Shown: positions 8,201 to 16,379, numbered from the stretch's first letter. The stretch: 64,000 nt of DNA from Nocardioides sp. TRM66260-LWL (GCF_020075545.1 NZ_JAIQZK010000003.1:310001-374000), one strand, 5' to 3'. Numbers and translations are program-made. Notes: generated by a model not told the origin, from the sequence alone.

Positions 8201-9730
8201 CGCGCCGACCGGGCCAGCGCCCGACCGGGCGAGCGGGTCGTCTACACGCTCGCCGTGCGCAACGCCGGGCCGGGCGCCGCGCGCGACGTCGTGCTGCGCG
8301 ACCCGCTGCCGTCCGGCGTGAGCCTCGACGAGGTGCGCGACGGCGGGGCGACGTGCGACGTCGCCGGCACGCCCGCGACCGTCTCCTGCGCCCTCGGGAC
8401 GCTGGCCGCCGGGGCGTCCGCGCAGGTGCAGGTCGTCGTCGTGGTGCGTAGCCCCGCGGTCGGCGTCGCGGCGGTGCCGCACGAGATCGACGTGCAGAAG
8501 GCCGAGGCGCAGCTGGACCTCGAGCCGGGCCAGACCCGCACCCTCGACGTCGTCTGCCCGAGCGGCTACCGCGTCACCGACGGCTCCGGCCGCGTCGACG
8601 CCGTCGACCAGGGCACGGGGACGCTCGCGTCGGTGGCCGTCACCGAGTCGCGGGCCGTCGGCGCCGACACGTGGCGGGTCACGGCCGTGAACGGCGCGAC
8701 CGGCCGCGCCCAGGCCAAGGCGTTCGCGGTCTGCGTGGCGGAGGAGACCGCCGAGGCGGCCGGCCACCGGCACGCGCTCGTCGTCACCCCGGTGCCCGCG
8801 CGCACCGTCGACCTCGAGGGCGGCGCCGAGGTCGACCTCGCCTGCCCGGCCACCGCCGTCCCGATCGCCCCGGGCATCCGCCTCGAGGGCGGCGTCGTCC
8901 CGGTGGCCTCGCGTCCCGAGGGCGCCAGCGGCTGGCGGTTCAGCGTGCCCGCCGGTGCTCCGGCCGGGGCGCAGGGCACCTTCACGCTCGACTGCCTCGA
9001 GCGGCGCACCGCGGAGGCCGCCGGCCACACGCACCCGCTGACGATCGGCGCGCTGCGCACGACCGCGCGGGTCCAGCCCGGCGAGATCGCCGAGGTGCAG
9101 CTCAGCTGCCCCGACGACGCGTCCGGCGCCGGCGGCAAGGGCATCGTGGCCGGCTACGACCTGCCGCGCGGCCTGGTGTCGCTCGGCAACGACCCTCGGC
9201 CCAAGACCCGAGCGTTCAAGGTCGTCAACACCACCGACCAGACGCTCGAGGGCACCGTCCACCTGCTCTGCCTCACCGCCCGCACCGGCGACGGCGGCCC
9301 GAGCGGCAGCATCCGCAACGTCGCCTCGGCCACGACCTCCTCGGTCACGGCGAACCCCGCCGACGACGCCGACGCCGCCGACGTGACGGTCGACGCGAGC
9401 CCGACCCCGGCCGTGCCCGTCGCGCCGCGGATCGTCGTCGGGGCCTCGCCCCGCGTCGTCGCGGCCGGAGTGCGCTGCCCGGGGGTGCGCGCCTGCCGCG
9501 GCACGGCGGTGGTCGTAGCCGCCCGCACGCAGCGGCTCGACGGCCACCTGGTGCGCCGCGGCACGGTGCTGGCCCGTGCGTCCTACCGCCTCGCGGCCGG
9601 ACGGGCCACGACGCTGCGGCTCGCGTCCACCCGCGCCGGGCGCCTGGCCTTCGCCAGCGACGACCTCACCCGCGCCGTGCTCCGCCTGAGCACCCGGGGT
9701 CGGGGCGTCTCGGTGTCGGTGCGCCGCTGA
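5225..9730 (+). CDS. Large secreted protein with five DUF7507/DUF11-like repeats
   Basis: 1501 residues from ATG 5225; that start gives a clean Sec signal (hydrophobic core GVALLTVATVATGV, cleavage near APAAA-TS). Residues about 40-330 resemble a DUF6923-type six-bladed region (VYVVGSGGQISKVDPVTG, then DEQGTLYLVTN). Five tandem repeats begin at residues 414, 528, 643, 757 and 872, spaced 114-115 residues, each with LDK, GDTIAYSF.VTNTG, a CP-GPLAPGA motif and V.NTATA; a DUF11 domain follows at 986. From about 1080 three shorter cysteine-paired repeats appear, two with the motif AEAAGH.H. The C-terminus (about 100 residues) is a beta-rich domain ending SVSVRR; there is no LPxTG or membrane anchor. 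A cell-surface or matrix role is inferred. Confidence 0.85.
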   Translation: MLRSLVPASRLRSRVAAGVALLTVATVATGVGTLAPAAATSSGTSPFTCTDVYVVGSGGQISKVDPVTGSAASNGTFGVDATNALALPPGGGRYAYAFARGDNKVLRFDATTGAVSAFSAPDNATAAGVVAGAINPVNGLYYYASSSSGTWAVFAYDIAAGRAIGQVATLSGSALQGNGDMAFDEQGTLYLVTNSSENNASAAGTLARVDGRLPSTASTATLPVVALASTPSGYGSYNSIAFDVTGLLVIGTGGGNLLRVTPSTGAIVSQTTTSAPMVDMASCSAPSSTTVRVDLPQGRYAAGDQFTVTLSGNGVTAGAAGNTGTTAGTDTGLQTDAGEQGGPVLTTRGATYTITQSAAGTTIPATYVTTWQCVRAGTSTVLASGTGSTGTVTTPATAADVVCTFTNLPQRPGIDLVKSGGSIADLDGNGPDAGDTIAYSFKVTNTGAVALDPVTVTDPKVGPVTCPTGPLAPGASRTCSTVTYALTQADVDAGSVLNTATAQGTTEAGPVVRDTDAVTTPIAGRAGIQLDKSVGRTVDANRTGREDAGDTLAYSFKVTNTSTVSLNPVTVSDPKVGTVTCPSGALAPGASRTCTAAAYVLTRDDVAAGTVVNRAVATGRPPTGASVSDDDTQRVTIPQYASIQLDKRAGGVVDTDGNGVDPGDTIAYSFVVTNTGTVPLSPVTVSDPRLTSVTCPSGPLAAGDSLTCTAPAYALTQADLDAGSVVNTATAEGTPPSGTSVKDSDTVTVPVAQRAALRLDKRSAGVVDANGDGLDSAGDTIAYGFKVTNTGTVSVSDLAVSDPAVGPIACPSGTLAPGASVDCSPATHVLTADDVVAGRVVNTATASAAGIGGTRVSDDDTVTTPVVRTPRLVLDKTASPVYDASGDGDQGVGDTIAYAFTVTNTGNLTLDPVTLRDPLLGPLGCPAGPLAPGAQVTCDGATYTITGADVARGHVDNTATATGRPPVGADVTASDSTRTPIVSTTADLVVTKRADRASARPGERVVYTLAVRNAGPGAARDVVLRDPLPSGVSLDEVRDGGATCDVAGTPATVSCALGTLAAGASAQVQVVVVVRSPAVGVAAVPHEIDVQKAEAQLDLEPGQTRTLDVVCPSGYRVTDGSGRVDAVDQGTGTLASVAVTESRAVGADTWRVTAVNGATGRAQAKAFAVCVAEETAEAAGHRHALVVTPVPARTVDLEGGAEVDLACPATAVPIAPGIRLEGGVVPVASRPEGASGWRFSVPAGAPAGAQGTFTLDCLERRTAEAAGHTHPLTIGALRTTARVQPGEIAEVQLSCPDDASGAGGKGIVAGYDLPRGLVSLGNDPRPKTRAFKVVNTTDQTLEGTVHLLCLTARTGDGGPSGSIRNVASATTSSVTANPADDADAADVTVDASPTPAVPVAPRIVVGASPRVVAAGVRCPGVRACRGTAVVVAARTQRLDGHLVRRGTVLARASYRLAAGRATTLRLASTRAGRLAFASDDLTRAVLRLSTRGRGVSVSVRR

Positions 9731-9733
9731 GCC

Positions 9734-9781
9734 GGGCCCCGGCCCCGCGTCACCTCCCGGACGCGGACCCGGCCGGGGCCC
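9734..9781. terminator. Bidirectional hairpin between convergent genes
   Basis: GGGCCCCGGCC plus CCGCGTC (9734-9751) pairs with GACGCGG and GGCCGGGGCCC (9760-9781), leaving a small bulge. It lies just after the repeat-protein stop and overlaps the last codons of the MFS gene coming the other way. There is no U-tract, as is common in high-GC actinobacteria. Confidence 0.5.
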
Positions 9782-11153
9782 GCACCAGCGCCCGCCGATC
9801 GAGCACGAAGGCGGCCCCGCCGGCGAGCAGCCACACCAGCGACGTCGTCCACAGCGCGGCGACGAAGCCGTGCTCGCCGCCGCCGAAGGCGGCCATGAGC
9901 GCGATCGCCGTGGCGCTGCCGGTGGCGAAGCCGAGGTAGCGCAGCACCTGGTTGAAGGCCATCGCGCTGCCGGTCTCCGAGGCCGGCACGAACGGCAGCA
10001 TCAGCACGGCCAGCGACGAGAACGTGAAGCCGCTGCCGAGACCGCCGAGGCCCATCCACACCAGCGCCAGCGCGAGGCTGCCGTGGAACGTGGCGAGCCC
10101 GAGGGTGGCCACGCCGAACACCGCGCAGCCGATCGGCAGCAGCGCGCGCGGGCCGGCGAGCTCGCGCACCCGCTGCGCCAGGCGGCTGCCGACGACGCTC
10201 GCCAGGGCGTAGGGCACCAGCAGCAGGCCCGAGACGACCACCGGCTCGCCCAGCCCCCAGCCCTGCCGCGCCGGGTCGGCCTGCACCAGCACCACGGCCG
10301 TGGTGAGCAGCGTGTACATGCCGACGCCGGCCAGCACCGCCACGAGGTTCGGGCTCATCATGCCGGGGCGGGTCGCCAGTCGCAGGTCGACGAGCGGCTG
10401 CGCGCGCCGCAGCGTCCACGCCGTCCAGGCGGCGAGCACGACGGCGCCGCCGCCCAGCAGCGCGAGCACGCGCGCGTCGTCCCAGCCCCAGTGCTCGCCC
10501 TGGCTGACGCCGAGCAGCAGGGCGACCATGCCGGCCGAGAGCAGCAGCGCGCCCGTCCAGTCCACCGGCTGCGGGTCGGCGCCGGGCAGGTGCGGGACGA
10601 CGAGCACCGCCATGGCCAGCGTGCCGGCGGCCAGCGTCGCGCCGAGCGCGTAGGCCGCGTGGACGCCGCCGAGCTGCGCCACCCACGCCGAGAGCGGGTA
10701 GCCGAGCCCGGCCCCGGTGACCGTCGTGACCGACAGCAGCGCCACCGCGCGCGGCAGTCGCGCCGCCGGGACGACGTCGCGCGCCACCGCGATCGCCAGC
10801 GGCGTCAGGCCCATGCCGACGCCCTGGCAGGCCCGGCCTAGCACCAGCGCGGGCAGCGGCACCGGCAGCGCCGCCAGCAGGCTGCCGAGGGTGACGATCG
10901 TCAGCCCCGCCACGATCACCGGCTTGCGCAGCCGTCCGCTGCCGAGCCGGCCCAGGATCGGCGTCGACACCGCGCCGGAGAGCAGGCCCGTCGTCAGCAC
11001 CCACTGGGCGCTGCTCAGCGGCACGTCGTAGGTGCGTGCGATCGCCGGCACCAGCGGCGCGCCGAGGCTGCTGACGATCGCGGTGACCGTGGTGAGCAGC
11101 ACCAGCGCGGTCAGCAGCAGCGTGTCGCGGCTGGAGGCAGGGAGGGCCGACAC
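9750..11153 (-). CDS. MFS transporter (DHA-type drug/metabolite exporter)
   Basis: 467 residues from GTG 11153, almost entirely hydrophobic with 12-14 predicted helices. Early helices show LGAPLVPAIARTYDVP and W.LT..LL.GAVSTPILGRLGSGRLRK, the conserved motif-A loop of the major facilitator superfamily; the motif-C-like GAGLGYPLSAWV is in a later helix. These features fit proton-driven export of drugs or metabolites (DHA1/DHA2 group). It starts 31 bp downstream of the lipoprotein gene on the same strand and could be the last gene of that transcript. The substrate cannot be told. Confidence 0.85.
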   Translation of the reverse strand: MSALPASSRDTLLLTALVLLTTVTAIVSSLGAPLVPAIARTYDVPLSSAQWVLTTGLLSGAVSTPILGRLGSGRLRKPVIVAGLTIVTLGSLLAALPVPLPALVLGRACQGVGMGLTPLAIAVARDVVPAARLPRAVALLSVTTVTGAGLGYPLSAWVAQLGGVHAAYALGATLAAGTLAMAVLVVPHLPGADPQPVDWTGALLLSAGMVALLLGVSQGEHWGWDDARVLALLGGGAVVLAAWTAWTLRRAQPLVDLRLATRPGMMSPNLVAVLAGVGMYTLLTTAVVLVQADPARQGWGLGEPVVVSGLLLVPYALASVVGSRLAQRVRELAGPRALLPIGCAVFGVATLGLATFHGSLALALVWMGLGGLGSGFTFSSLAVLMLPFVPASETGSAMAFNQVLRYLGFATGSATAIALMAAFGGGEHGFVAALWTTSLVWLLAGGAAFVLDRRALVRAPAGSASGR

Positions 11154-11184
11154 CCGCCGAGGGTACGGGCGCCGACGGTCGGGC

Positions 11185-11667
11185 TCAGCGCAGGGCGTCG
11201 GGCGTGGGCAGGGCTGGTCCGGCCGGCGGACGCCCGTCGCCGGGCTGGGGGCCGTACCGCTGCTCGACGGCGTCGCCGTCGGCGAGCCCGACGTCGGGGT
11301 TGGAGATCGCGATGGCGTCGCGCCCGGCGGCGACCTCGACGGTGAGGTACGCCGCGTACCGCCCCTGCCGCAGCAGTGCGTTCACGCGGTCGAGCGTCGG
11401 CACGACGTAGCGGCTGCCGCTGACCTCGACCAGCCCGGCGTAGGTGCTGCCGACGCCGAAGCCGTCCCGGTGGCGCACCTCGGCGCTGACGACGTGCGGC
11501 AGCGCGGCGATGCGCTGGCGGATCTGCTCGTCGGTGAGGGCCGGACGGTAGTCGGCGCCCGGGTCGGGCGTCGAGGAGCCGCACCCGGACGGCAGGGCGA
11601 GCAGCGCGAGCGGCAGCAGCCGCACCAGCCGGTGCCCCCGCCGACGGAGGCGGGACGGCTCAGCCAC
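11185..11667 (-). CDS. Putative lipoprotein of the WXG/EspG-like cassette
   Basis: 160 residues from a GTG start overlapping the upstream hydrolase stop by 8 bp. A basic N-terminus and hydrophobic core (LVRLLPLALLA) lead to the lipobox LPSGC, so Cys29 is likely lipidated and the protein anchored outside the membrane. The mature part (ALTDEQIRQRIAALPHVVSAEV, GSTYAGLVEVSG, LRQGRYAAYLTVEV) looks like a small alpha/beta domain, possibly a BON- or repeat-like fold, but I do not recognise a family. Because it is the last coupled gene after a putative secreted hydrolase, an immunity or accessory role is possible; this is inference only. Confidence 0.65.
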   Translation of the reverse strand: MAEPSRLRRRGHRLVRLLPLALLALPSGCGSSTPDPGADYRPALTDEQIRQRIAALPHVVSAEVRHRDGFGVGSTYAGLVEVSGSRYVVPTLDRVNALLRQGRYAAYLTVEVAAGRDAIAISNPDVGLADGDAVEQRYGPQPGDGRPPAGPALPTPDALR

Positions 11668-13087
11668 CGGGGGTCGCCGTCCCGATGGGCACCGCGAAGG
11701 TGGTGGTGGCCGTGCCGGAGTCGGGGATGAACTCCCCGGTGCGCCGCTTCCAGTCGTCGAGCGCGCCCGCGGAATCCGCTCGCGTGGCGGTCTGCCGGTA
11801 GGGCTCCTCCCCGTGGGCGCCGCCGACGCTCGGGTCGCGGCGCATCGCCGCGGTGCCCTCGACGTCGCCGGTGACGGTGGTCCAGTTCGCGCTGGCGGGG
11901 TTGTCGCGGCCGTCGAGCTTCGGCACGGCGTCCTGCCGGTTCTCGAAGGAGAGCACCTGGACGTCGTCGGGGATCGGGATGCGGGCGATCGGCGAGCCGG
12001 CGGTGACGACCGCGCGCACGTCGAAGTCGCGGTCGGCGGCGATCGACGCGGCGATGATGCCGCCCTGGGAGTGACCCACGAGCATCACCGGATCGCCCGG
12101 CTTGATGCCGGCCCGGCGCATCGCCTCCTCGACGGCCGCCTGCACCTGCGCGTCGCGTCGGCCCATGAGCTGCACGTTGCTGGTGAAGTCGAAGTAGTTG
12201 CCCTGGTGGGTCAGGCCCCAGTCCTCGGTGCCGGGGATCGTGACGACGTAGGCCTGTCCGTGCTCCTCGGTGACGACCTGGTTCACGCGGATCTGCGGGT
12301 CGCCGTAGGTGTTCCACTCGGCGGCGAGCAGGCTGTCGACGTAGCGTCCCTCGGGCAGCGAGGCCGGGGGGACGCTGTGCGGCCAGCCGATGACCGGGGC
12401 CCCGACGTCCTGCAGCTGGCCGGTCAGCCCCGCCAGCGCCTGCAGGCCGCGGACGGACTCCCCGTAGTCGGTGGTCGGCCAGTGCCCCCCGCTGAGCAGC
12501 AGCGCCCAGGGGCCGAGGACGCCCAGCGCCGTGCCCTGCACCAGACCCGGCGCGGCGCGGGTGAGGCCCTCGAGCAGCCAGGGGCTCTCGTAGAGGGTGT
12601 CCATGGCGCCGTCGAGGAGCCGGTCGCGCTCGAGGTAGGCGGTGAGGAGCAGCGCCGGACCGGCGGGGGAGCCGAAGGTGACGAGGCCGGCCGCGAGCCC
12701 GCCGGCCAGGAGCGTGGGGCCCAGCACGATGCCGCCGACGGCGAGCAGGTCGTCCTGGAGGTCGGCCAGCAGCGCGTCGGCCCCGCGGTAGAGCTCGACC
12801 GCGTCGGTGAGCACCGCGCTCACGACCTCGAGCTCGACGCCGAGCCACGTCGCGCTGCCCGGCAGCCAGCCGGCCCGGGCCGCGGCGTCCTCGACCGCCG
12901 CCACCTCGCCCGGGCAGAGCACGACGGCCTCCAGCACGGCGCCGTCGACGCTGACCGAGCGGGCGCGCGCGCCGGCGTCGCGCAGCACGTCGCCGGTGAG
13001 GTCGAGCCGCGCCTGCACCGCCAGCATGTCGTCGTAGCGGGCCTCGACCCCGCCGGCGCCTCCCGCGACCGAGATGTCGCCGCTCAT
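11660..13087 (-). CDS. Alpha/beta hydrolase with N-terminal ESX-like helical region
   Basis: 475 residues from ATG 13087, which overlaps the upstream gene's stop by 4 bp. Residues about 1-130 are helical (YDDMLAVQARLDLTGDVLRDAGARA), resembling WXG/ESX-type N-terminal segments of type VII substrates; a hydrophobic segment follows (VGGIVLGPTLLAGGLAAG). The C-terminal half has YVVTIPGTEDWG and the nucleophile elbow GHSQGG, with a later D-V-Q-V-L and G-G-A-H-G that could supply the acid and histidine. It is therefore a serine esterase/lipase-like enzyme. The combination and context suggest a secreted or surface effector; the substrate is unknown. Confidence 0.75.
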   Translation of the reverse strand: MSGDISVAGGAGGVEARYDDMLAVQARLDLTGDVLRDAGARARSVSVDGAVLEAVVLCPGEVAAVEDAAARAGWLPGSATWLGVELEVVSAVLTDAVELYRGADALLADLQDDLLAVGGIVLGPTLLAGGLAAGLVTFGSPAGPALLLTAYLERDRLLDGAMDTLYESPWLLEGLTRAAPGLVQGTALGVLGPWALLLSGGHWPTTDYGESVRGLQALAGLTGQLQDVGAPVIGWPHSVPPASLPEGRYVDSLLAAEWNTYGDPQIRVNQVVTEEHGQAYVVTIPGTEDWGLTHQGNYFDFTSNVQLMGRRDAQVQAAVEEAMRRAGIKPGDPVMLVGHSQGGIIAASIAADRDFDVRAVVTAGSPIARIPIPDDVQVLSFENRQDAVPKLDGRDNPASANWTTVTGDVEGTAAMRRDPSVGGAHGEEPYRQTATRADSAGALDDWKRRTGEFIPDSGTATTTFAVPIGTATPGG

Positions 13088-13869
13088 CGCGGCCCCCCGG
13101 CGGCGTCGACGAGGGCGGGCGCGAGCGCGGCGGCCAGGCGACGCAGCAGCGCGCCGTGGTCGACCGGGGTGTGCACGACGTCGGTGGGCGCGGCCAGGCC
13201 GAGCTCGACCCAGCCGCGCGTTCCGAGCAGCAGCCGCAGCGCCTGCGCGGGACGGCCGGGCGCGGCGACCACGATCGTCGCCTCGCCCTGCAGCCGGCGC
13301 AGGCTGCCGAGCACGGGCGGGAGGTCGTCCCAGCCGGCCAGGCGGCACAGCGCCGCCAGGCGGGCGTCGTCGCCGCGGCGGGCGTGGGTGACGGCCGCGT
13401 CGGCGATCTCCGGCGCCACCTGCACGGGGTCGGCCTCCTCGCCCCAGCCGGGGGCCGGCGGCAGGAGCCGCAGCGCCTCCTCGGCGAGCGCGGCCGCCCA
13501 CGTCAGCGACAGCTCGACGCCGGGCAGCAGGTCGAGGGCCGCCTCGCGCGGATCGTCCCCGCCGGACGCGCGCGGCGCGACCCGGCGCACCGCCCCGCCG
13601 GCCGAGCGTCCGTCGCTGCCCAGCCGCGCGATCAGGGCCGGCCCGCCCGTGCGGCTGCTCGCGACCTGCACCTGCACGGCGCCGGCGGCGACCAGGCGGA
13701 TCGCGTCGGCGGCGAGGTCGGTCGGGACCGCGTCGGACGGCGCCGTGCCGGGCAGCGGCACGACCGCGCCCGCGGGCTCCGCGCCGGACGCCTGCACCCA
13801 GGCCGCCCAGTCGTCCTCGTCGGGGCGCCAGCGGCGCGCGTGCGACGCGCGGGGGTCGTCGGCGGCCAT
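13084..13869 (-). CDS. EspG-like type VII secretion chaperone (tentative)
   Basis: 261 residues from ATG 13869, overlapping the WXG-like gene's stop by 1 bp (TGATG) and the hydrolase start by 4 bp. No signal or membrane helix. The order V-Q-V-Q-V-A...LIARLG...AVRRVAP, then W.AALAEEALRLLPP, and a C-terminal RGWVELGLAAP...LLRRLAAAL resembles EspG-family chaperones, which bind PE/PPE or WXG proteins before ESX secretion. Similarity is by pattern and partial, so the call is tentative. Its place between a WXG-like protein and a putative effector supports it. Confidence 0.5.
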   Translation of the reverse strand: MAADDPRASHARRWRPDEDDWAAWVQASGAEPAGAVVPLPGTAPSDAVPTDLAADAIRLVAAGAVQVQVASSRTGGPALIARLGSDGRSAGGAVRRVAPRASGGDDPREAALDLLPGVELSLTWAAALAEEALRLLPPAPGWGEEADPVQVAPEIADAAVTHARRGDDARLAALCRLAGWDDLPPVLGSLRRLQGEATIVVAAPGRPAQALRLLLGTRGWVELGLAAPTDVVHTPVDHGALLRRLAAALAPALVDAAGGPR

Positions 13870-14291
13870 CAGAAGAGGCTCCGCACGTGGTCGCGCGCCC
13901 ACCCGGCGGCGTCGTCGGCGTACTCCCAGGTGCGTCGCCCGGCGTCCTCCACGGCCTCGACGGCGTCGCCCGCAGCGTCGGTGACGTCGTCCAGGGTGCG
14001 CTCGAAGGCCGCCGCGGCGCGCTGGAAGGCCTCGAGCAGAGCGCGCTGGCGCTCGTCGATGGTGTCGGCGAGCCGGTCGAGGGCGTCCTCGAGGTGCTCG
14101 AAGCGTCCGACGACGCCCGCGAGGTCGCCGGCCCGCTGCTCCAGCTGCGCCTGGAAGTGCGCGGCGGCGCTGCTGCGCCACTCGACGCCTTGCGCGCTGC
14201 GCAGCGCTCCCGCTTGGTCGTGCACGGCCTGCCGGTGCTCGCGCACGCTCCGCGCGAGCGACCGGACGGACCCCGAGTCTCCGCCGATCAT
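13869..14291 (-). CDS. WXG100-like helical protein
   Basis: 140 residues, ATG 14291, predicted all-helical. A W-R-S turn (GVEWRSSAAAHFQAQL) sits between two long amphipathic helices at about residue 38, the usual place of the WXG motif; the second half (residues 60-130) is a long coiled coil rich in Ala, Glu and Arg. It has no signal peptide. It is the first gene of a four-gene coupled unit (WXG-like, EspG-like, hydrolase, lipoprotein). The C-terminal YxxxD/E secretion signal is approximate (WEYADDAAGW near the end). No ESX core genes (eccC, mycP) are in the window. Confidence 0.65.
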   Translation of the reverse strand: MIGGDSGSVRSLARSVREHRQAVHDQAGALRSAQGVEWRSSAAAHFQAQLEQRAGDLAGVVGRFEHLEDALDRLADTIDERQRALLEAFQRAAAAFERTLDDVTDAAGDAVEAVEDAGRRTWEYADDAAGWARDHVRSLF

Positions 14292-14355
14292 GGGGCCATG
14301 CTCGCAGCCGGGCGCCCGATCGGGAACCCCGCTCGGGGACCCCGACCGCGATCGC

Positions 14356-15462
14356 TCACCAGCCGAGCAGGTCCGTGGCGAACTCCGTCTCGGTCGCGAG
14401 CGGTGCGACCGAGGGGTCCGCGGTCACCGGCCCGGGCCGATGGGTGCGCCCGGCGGCGTCCGTGATCGCCGCCGCGAGGGCGTCGGCGTCGAGGGCGGCG
14501 ACGGTGATCGTCGACCGGCCCCGGGCGTCCCCGCGCAGCGTCGCCGAGGGCGAGGCGACGACGCGGGTGCCGGCCAGCACGGCCTTGCCGACCAGCCCGC
14601 TGGGGCCCTGGTTCGCGTAGGGCAGCAGCATCGCGTCGACGGCGCGGATCAGTGCGTCGAAGCGGGCGTCGTCGAGGAAGCCGTCCTCCACCCGCACTGG
14701 ACGTCCGGCCTCGCGCAGGGTGTCGACCCGGCGCAGCACGGCGGCGCGGTGGTCCTCGGGCTGCAGCCGGCCGGCCAGGAGGAGGCCCACGTGGTCGGGG
14801 CAGCGGGCGAGCGCCTCGAGGCCCAGCAGCACGTTCTTGCGCGGGTGGAGCGCCCCGAGCAGGCCGACCCAGACGACGTCGTCGCGCAGGTCCAGCCCCG
14901 CACGGACCGCGGCGACCTCGTCGGCCCCGCCGGCGAGGGCCACCGGGTCGCGCACCCAGCCGCGTCGGGGCGGCTGCAGCCCCGACGACAGCCGCCGGAC
15001 GCGGGCACCGGGCGCCAGCGTGAGCAGGAGCACCAGCAGCCGCTTGGCCACGAACCGCGGCACGCCGCCCCACGGCTGGTGCGACTCGCGCCGACCGCGC
15101 ATCACCAGCAGCGTCACCGGCCGACGGCGCCGTCGGACGACCCGCAGCAGGTCGCCTCGGCGCAGCAGGTGGTCCGCCTCCGGCAGCACGACCTGGACCT
15201 CCGGCGGCTCGTGGGCGAGCGCCGCGGAGACCGGGTCGTCGGCGACGATCGGCTCCGGCACCGGCGGCGCGTCGGGACGGGCGCGGAGGGCCGCGAGGTC
15301 GGCGCCGGCGGCGACCGCGGCAGTGGCGTAGAGCCGCACCGGCGTCCCGGCGCGATGGCAGTGCTCGAGCAGGATCCGGAGGTACCCCGTGCGGTGGCCG
15401 TCGCCGAGCACCAGCACGATCGCGACGCCGGCCGCGGGCGGCGCGGCGGCCGTCCCGGTCAT
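14356..15462 (-). CDS. Glycosyltransferase (GT-B, family 4-like)
   Basis: 368 residues from ATG 15462, overlapping the FkbM-like gene's stop by 4 bp. The N-terminal half (VAIVLVLGDGHRTGYLRILLEH) is an unusual acceptor domain. The C-terminal half has VWVGLLGALHPRKNVLLGLEAL, the standard G-x-(x)-xPRK-N-x-x-GLEA start of the donor domain, and later LLPYANQGPSGLVGKAVLAGTRVVAS, the GPSG..EA..-type nucleotide-sugar site with Glu replaced by Gly-Lys. A transferase acting on surface glycan is likely; donor and acceptor cannot be told. It belongs to a same-strand set with FkbM and sulfotransferase genes. Confidence 0.75.
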   Translation of the reverse strand: MTGTAAAPPAAGVAIVLVLGDGHRTGYLRILLEHCHRAGTPVRLYATAAVAAGADLAALRARPDAPPVPEPIVADDPVSAALAHEPPEVQVVLPEADHLLRRGDLLRVVRRRRRPVTLLVMRGRRESHQPWGGVPRFVAKRLLVLLLTLAPGARVRRLSSGLQPPRRGWVRDPVALAGGADEVAAVRAGLDLRDDVVWVGLLGALHPRKNVLLGLEALARCPDHVGLLLAGRLQPEDHRAAVLRRVDTLREAGRPVRVEDGFLDDARFDALIRAVDAMLLPYANQGPSGLVGKAVLAGTRVVASPSATLRGDARGRSTITVAALDADALAAAITDAAGRTHRPGPVTADPSVAPLATETEFATDLLGW

Positions 15463-16295
15463 GGCGCCCGGTCGGCGAGGACGGGCGGCAGGGCCAGGCC
15501 GGGACGCGTCGGCACGCAGTCGCGGTCCAGCGAGCGGCGCGCCTCGGACATCAGGGGCACCCCGTCCCGGACGCGGTCGCGGCGCAGCCAGGTCGTCTCC
15601 AGCAGCCGCGGGATCCACTGGTCCGCCACGGGGAAGGCGGCCTCGGCGTTGTTCGGGTGCACGTGGCACGGCACGTGGGTGCGGTGCAGGAGCAGCAGCG
15701 CGGCCCTCAGGTCGTGGAGCCGCGAGTGCAGGCAGAGGTCCTGCAGGTGGTGCAGCTCGATCAGGACGACCCGGAACCGCTCGAGCACCGAGGACGGCGT
15801 GGCCTGCAGGATCCGGTACTCGGCGCCCTCGACGTCCATCTGCAGCATGAGGTCGCCCGGGGCGTCGATCCCGGCGACGGCGTCGGCCAGCGTCGTGACG
15901 CCCTCGTCGGTGCGGCTGTCGAGATGCAGGCGGGTGAAGCGCAGCCGGGGGTCGTCGGCCGGGGGACCCTCGACGGAGGCGTCGAACAGATGCGCCCGGG
16001 CGTCCGGGCCGAGCCGGTCGAGCGCCGCGAGGTCGAACCCGATCTCGTCCGAGACGCCGGGGGAGACCAGGTCGGTGATCCCGTCGAGGTCGTCCGGCAC
16101 GACGTAGCCGCCGTCCTGCGCCGCGCCGAGCCGGACGAACCCGTGCCCGACCGGCCGGGGCGCGAGCAGGCCCAGGGCGTCGAGCACGGCGCCCTCGGCC
16201 GGGCGCCGTCCGACGAACAGCCCGCGGGACGCGGCGGAGCGCAGGGCGAGATCGCGCGCGGCGCGGCGGGTCCGTCCGGGGAGGGGTGGGCGCAC
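15459..16295 (-). CDS. FkbM-family SAM-dependent methyltransferase
   Basis: 278 residues from GTG 16295. FVRLGAAQDGGYVVPDDL and VSPGVSDEIGFDLAAL correspond to the SAM-binding first strand of FkbM-type enzymes, and LMLQMDVEGAEYRIL is the diagnostic D-V-E-G-AE motif. Enzymes of this family O-methylate sugars or polyketides; next to a glycosyltransferase the likely target is a glycan hydroxyl. A histidine-rich strand (VLIELHHLQDL, HPNNAEAAF) follows. It is coupled to the glycosyltransferase by 4 bp and separated from the sulfotransferase by 84 bp. Confidence 0.8.
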   Translation of the reverse strand: MRPPLPGRTRRAARDLALRSAASRGLFVGRRPAEGAVLDALGLLAPRPVGHGFVRLGAAQDGGYVVPDDLDGITDLVSPGVSDEIGFDLAALDRLGPDARAHLFDASVEGPPADDPRLRFTRLHLDSRTDEGVTTLADAVAGIDAPGDLMLQMDVEGAEYRILQATPSSVLERFRVVLIELHHLQDLCLHSRLHDLRAALLLLHRTHVPCHVHPNNAEAAFPVADQWIPRLLETTWLRRDRVRDGVPLMSEARRSLDRDCVPTRPGLALPPVLADRAP

Positions 16296-16379
16296 GGGAC
16301 GTCCTGGGGGTCGGAACGGGAAGGGCGGCTGCAGCCTAGGAGGTCCCCGCTCCTCCCGGGCGGCTTTCCGCGGCGGCGC

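Noticed and set aside
5393..9547. 1384-codon open frame antisense to the large repeat protein
   Set aside because: It is a high-GC shadow: Ala/Arg/Gly/Asp-rich, no domain, no ribosome site, and the plus-strand product has a signal peptide and clear repeats.
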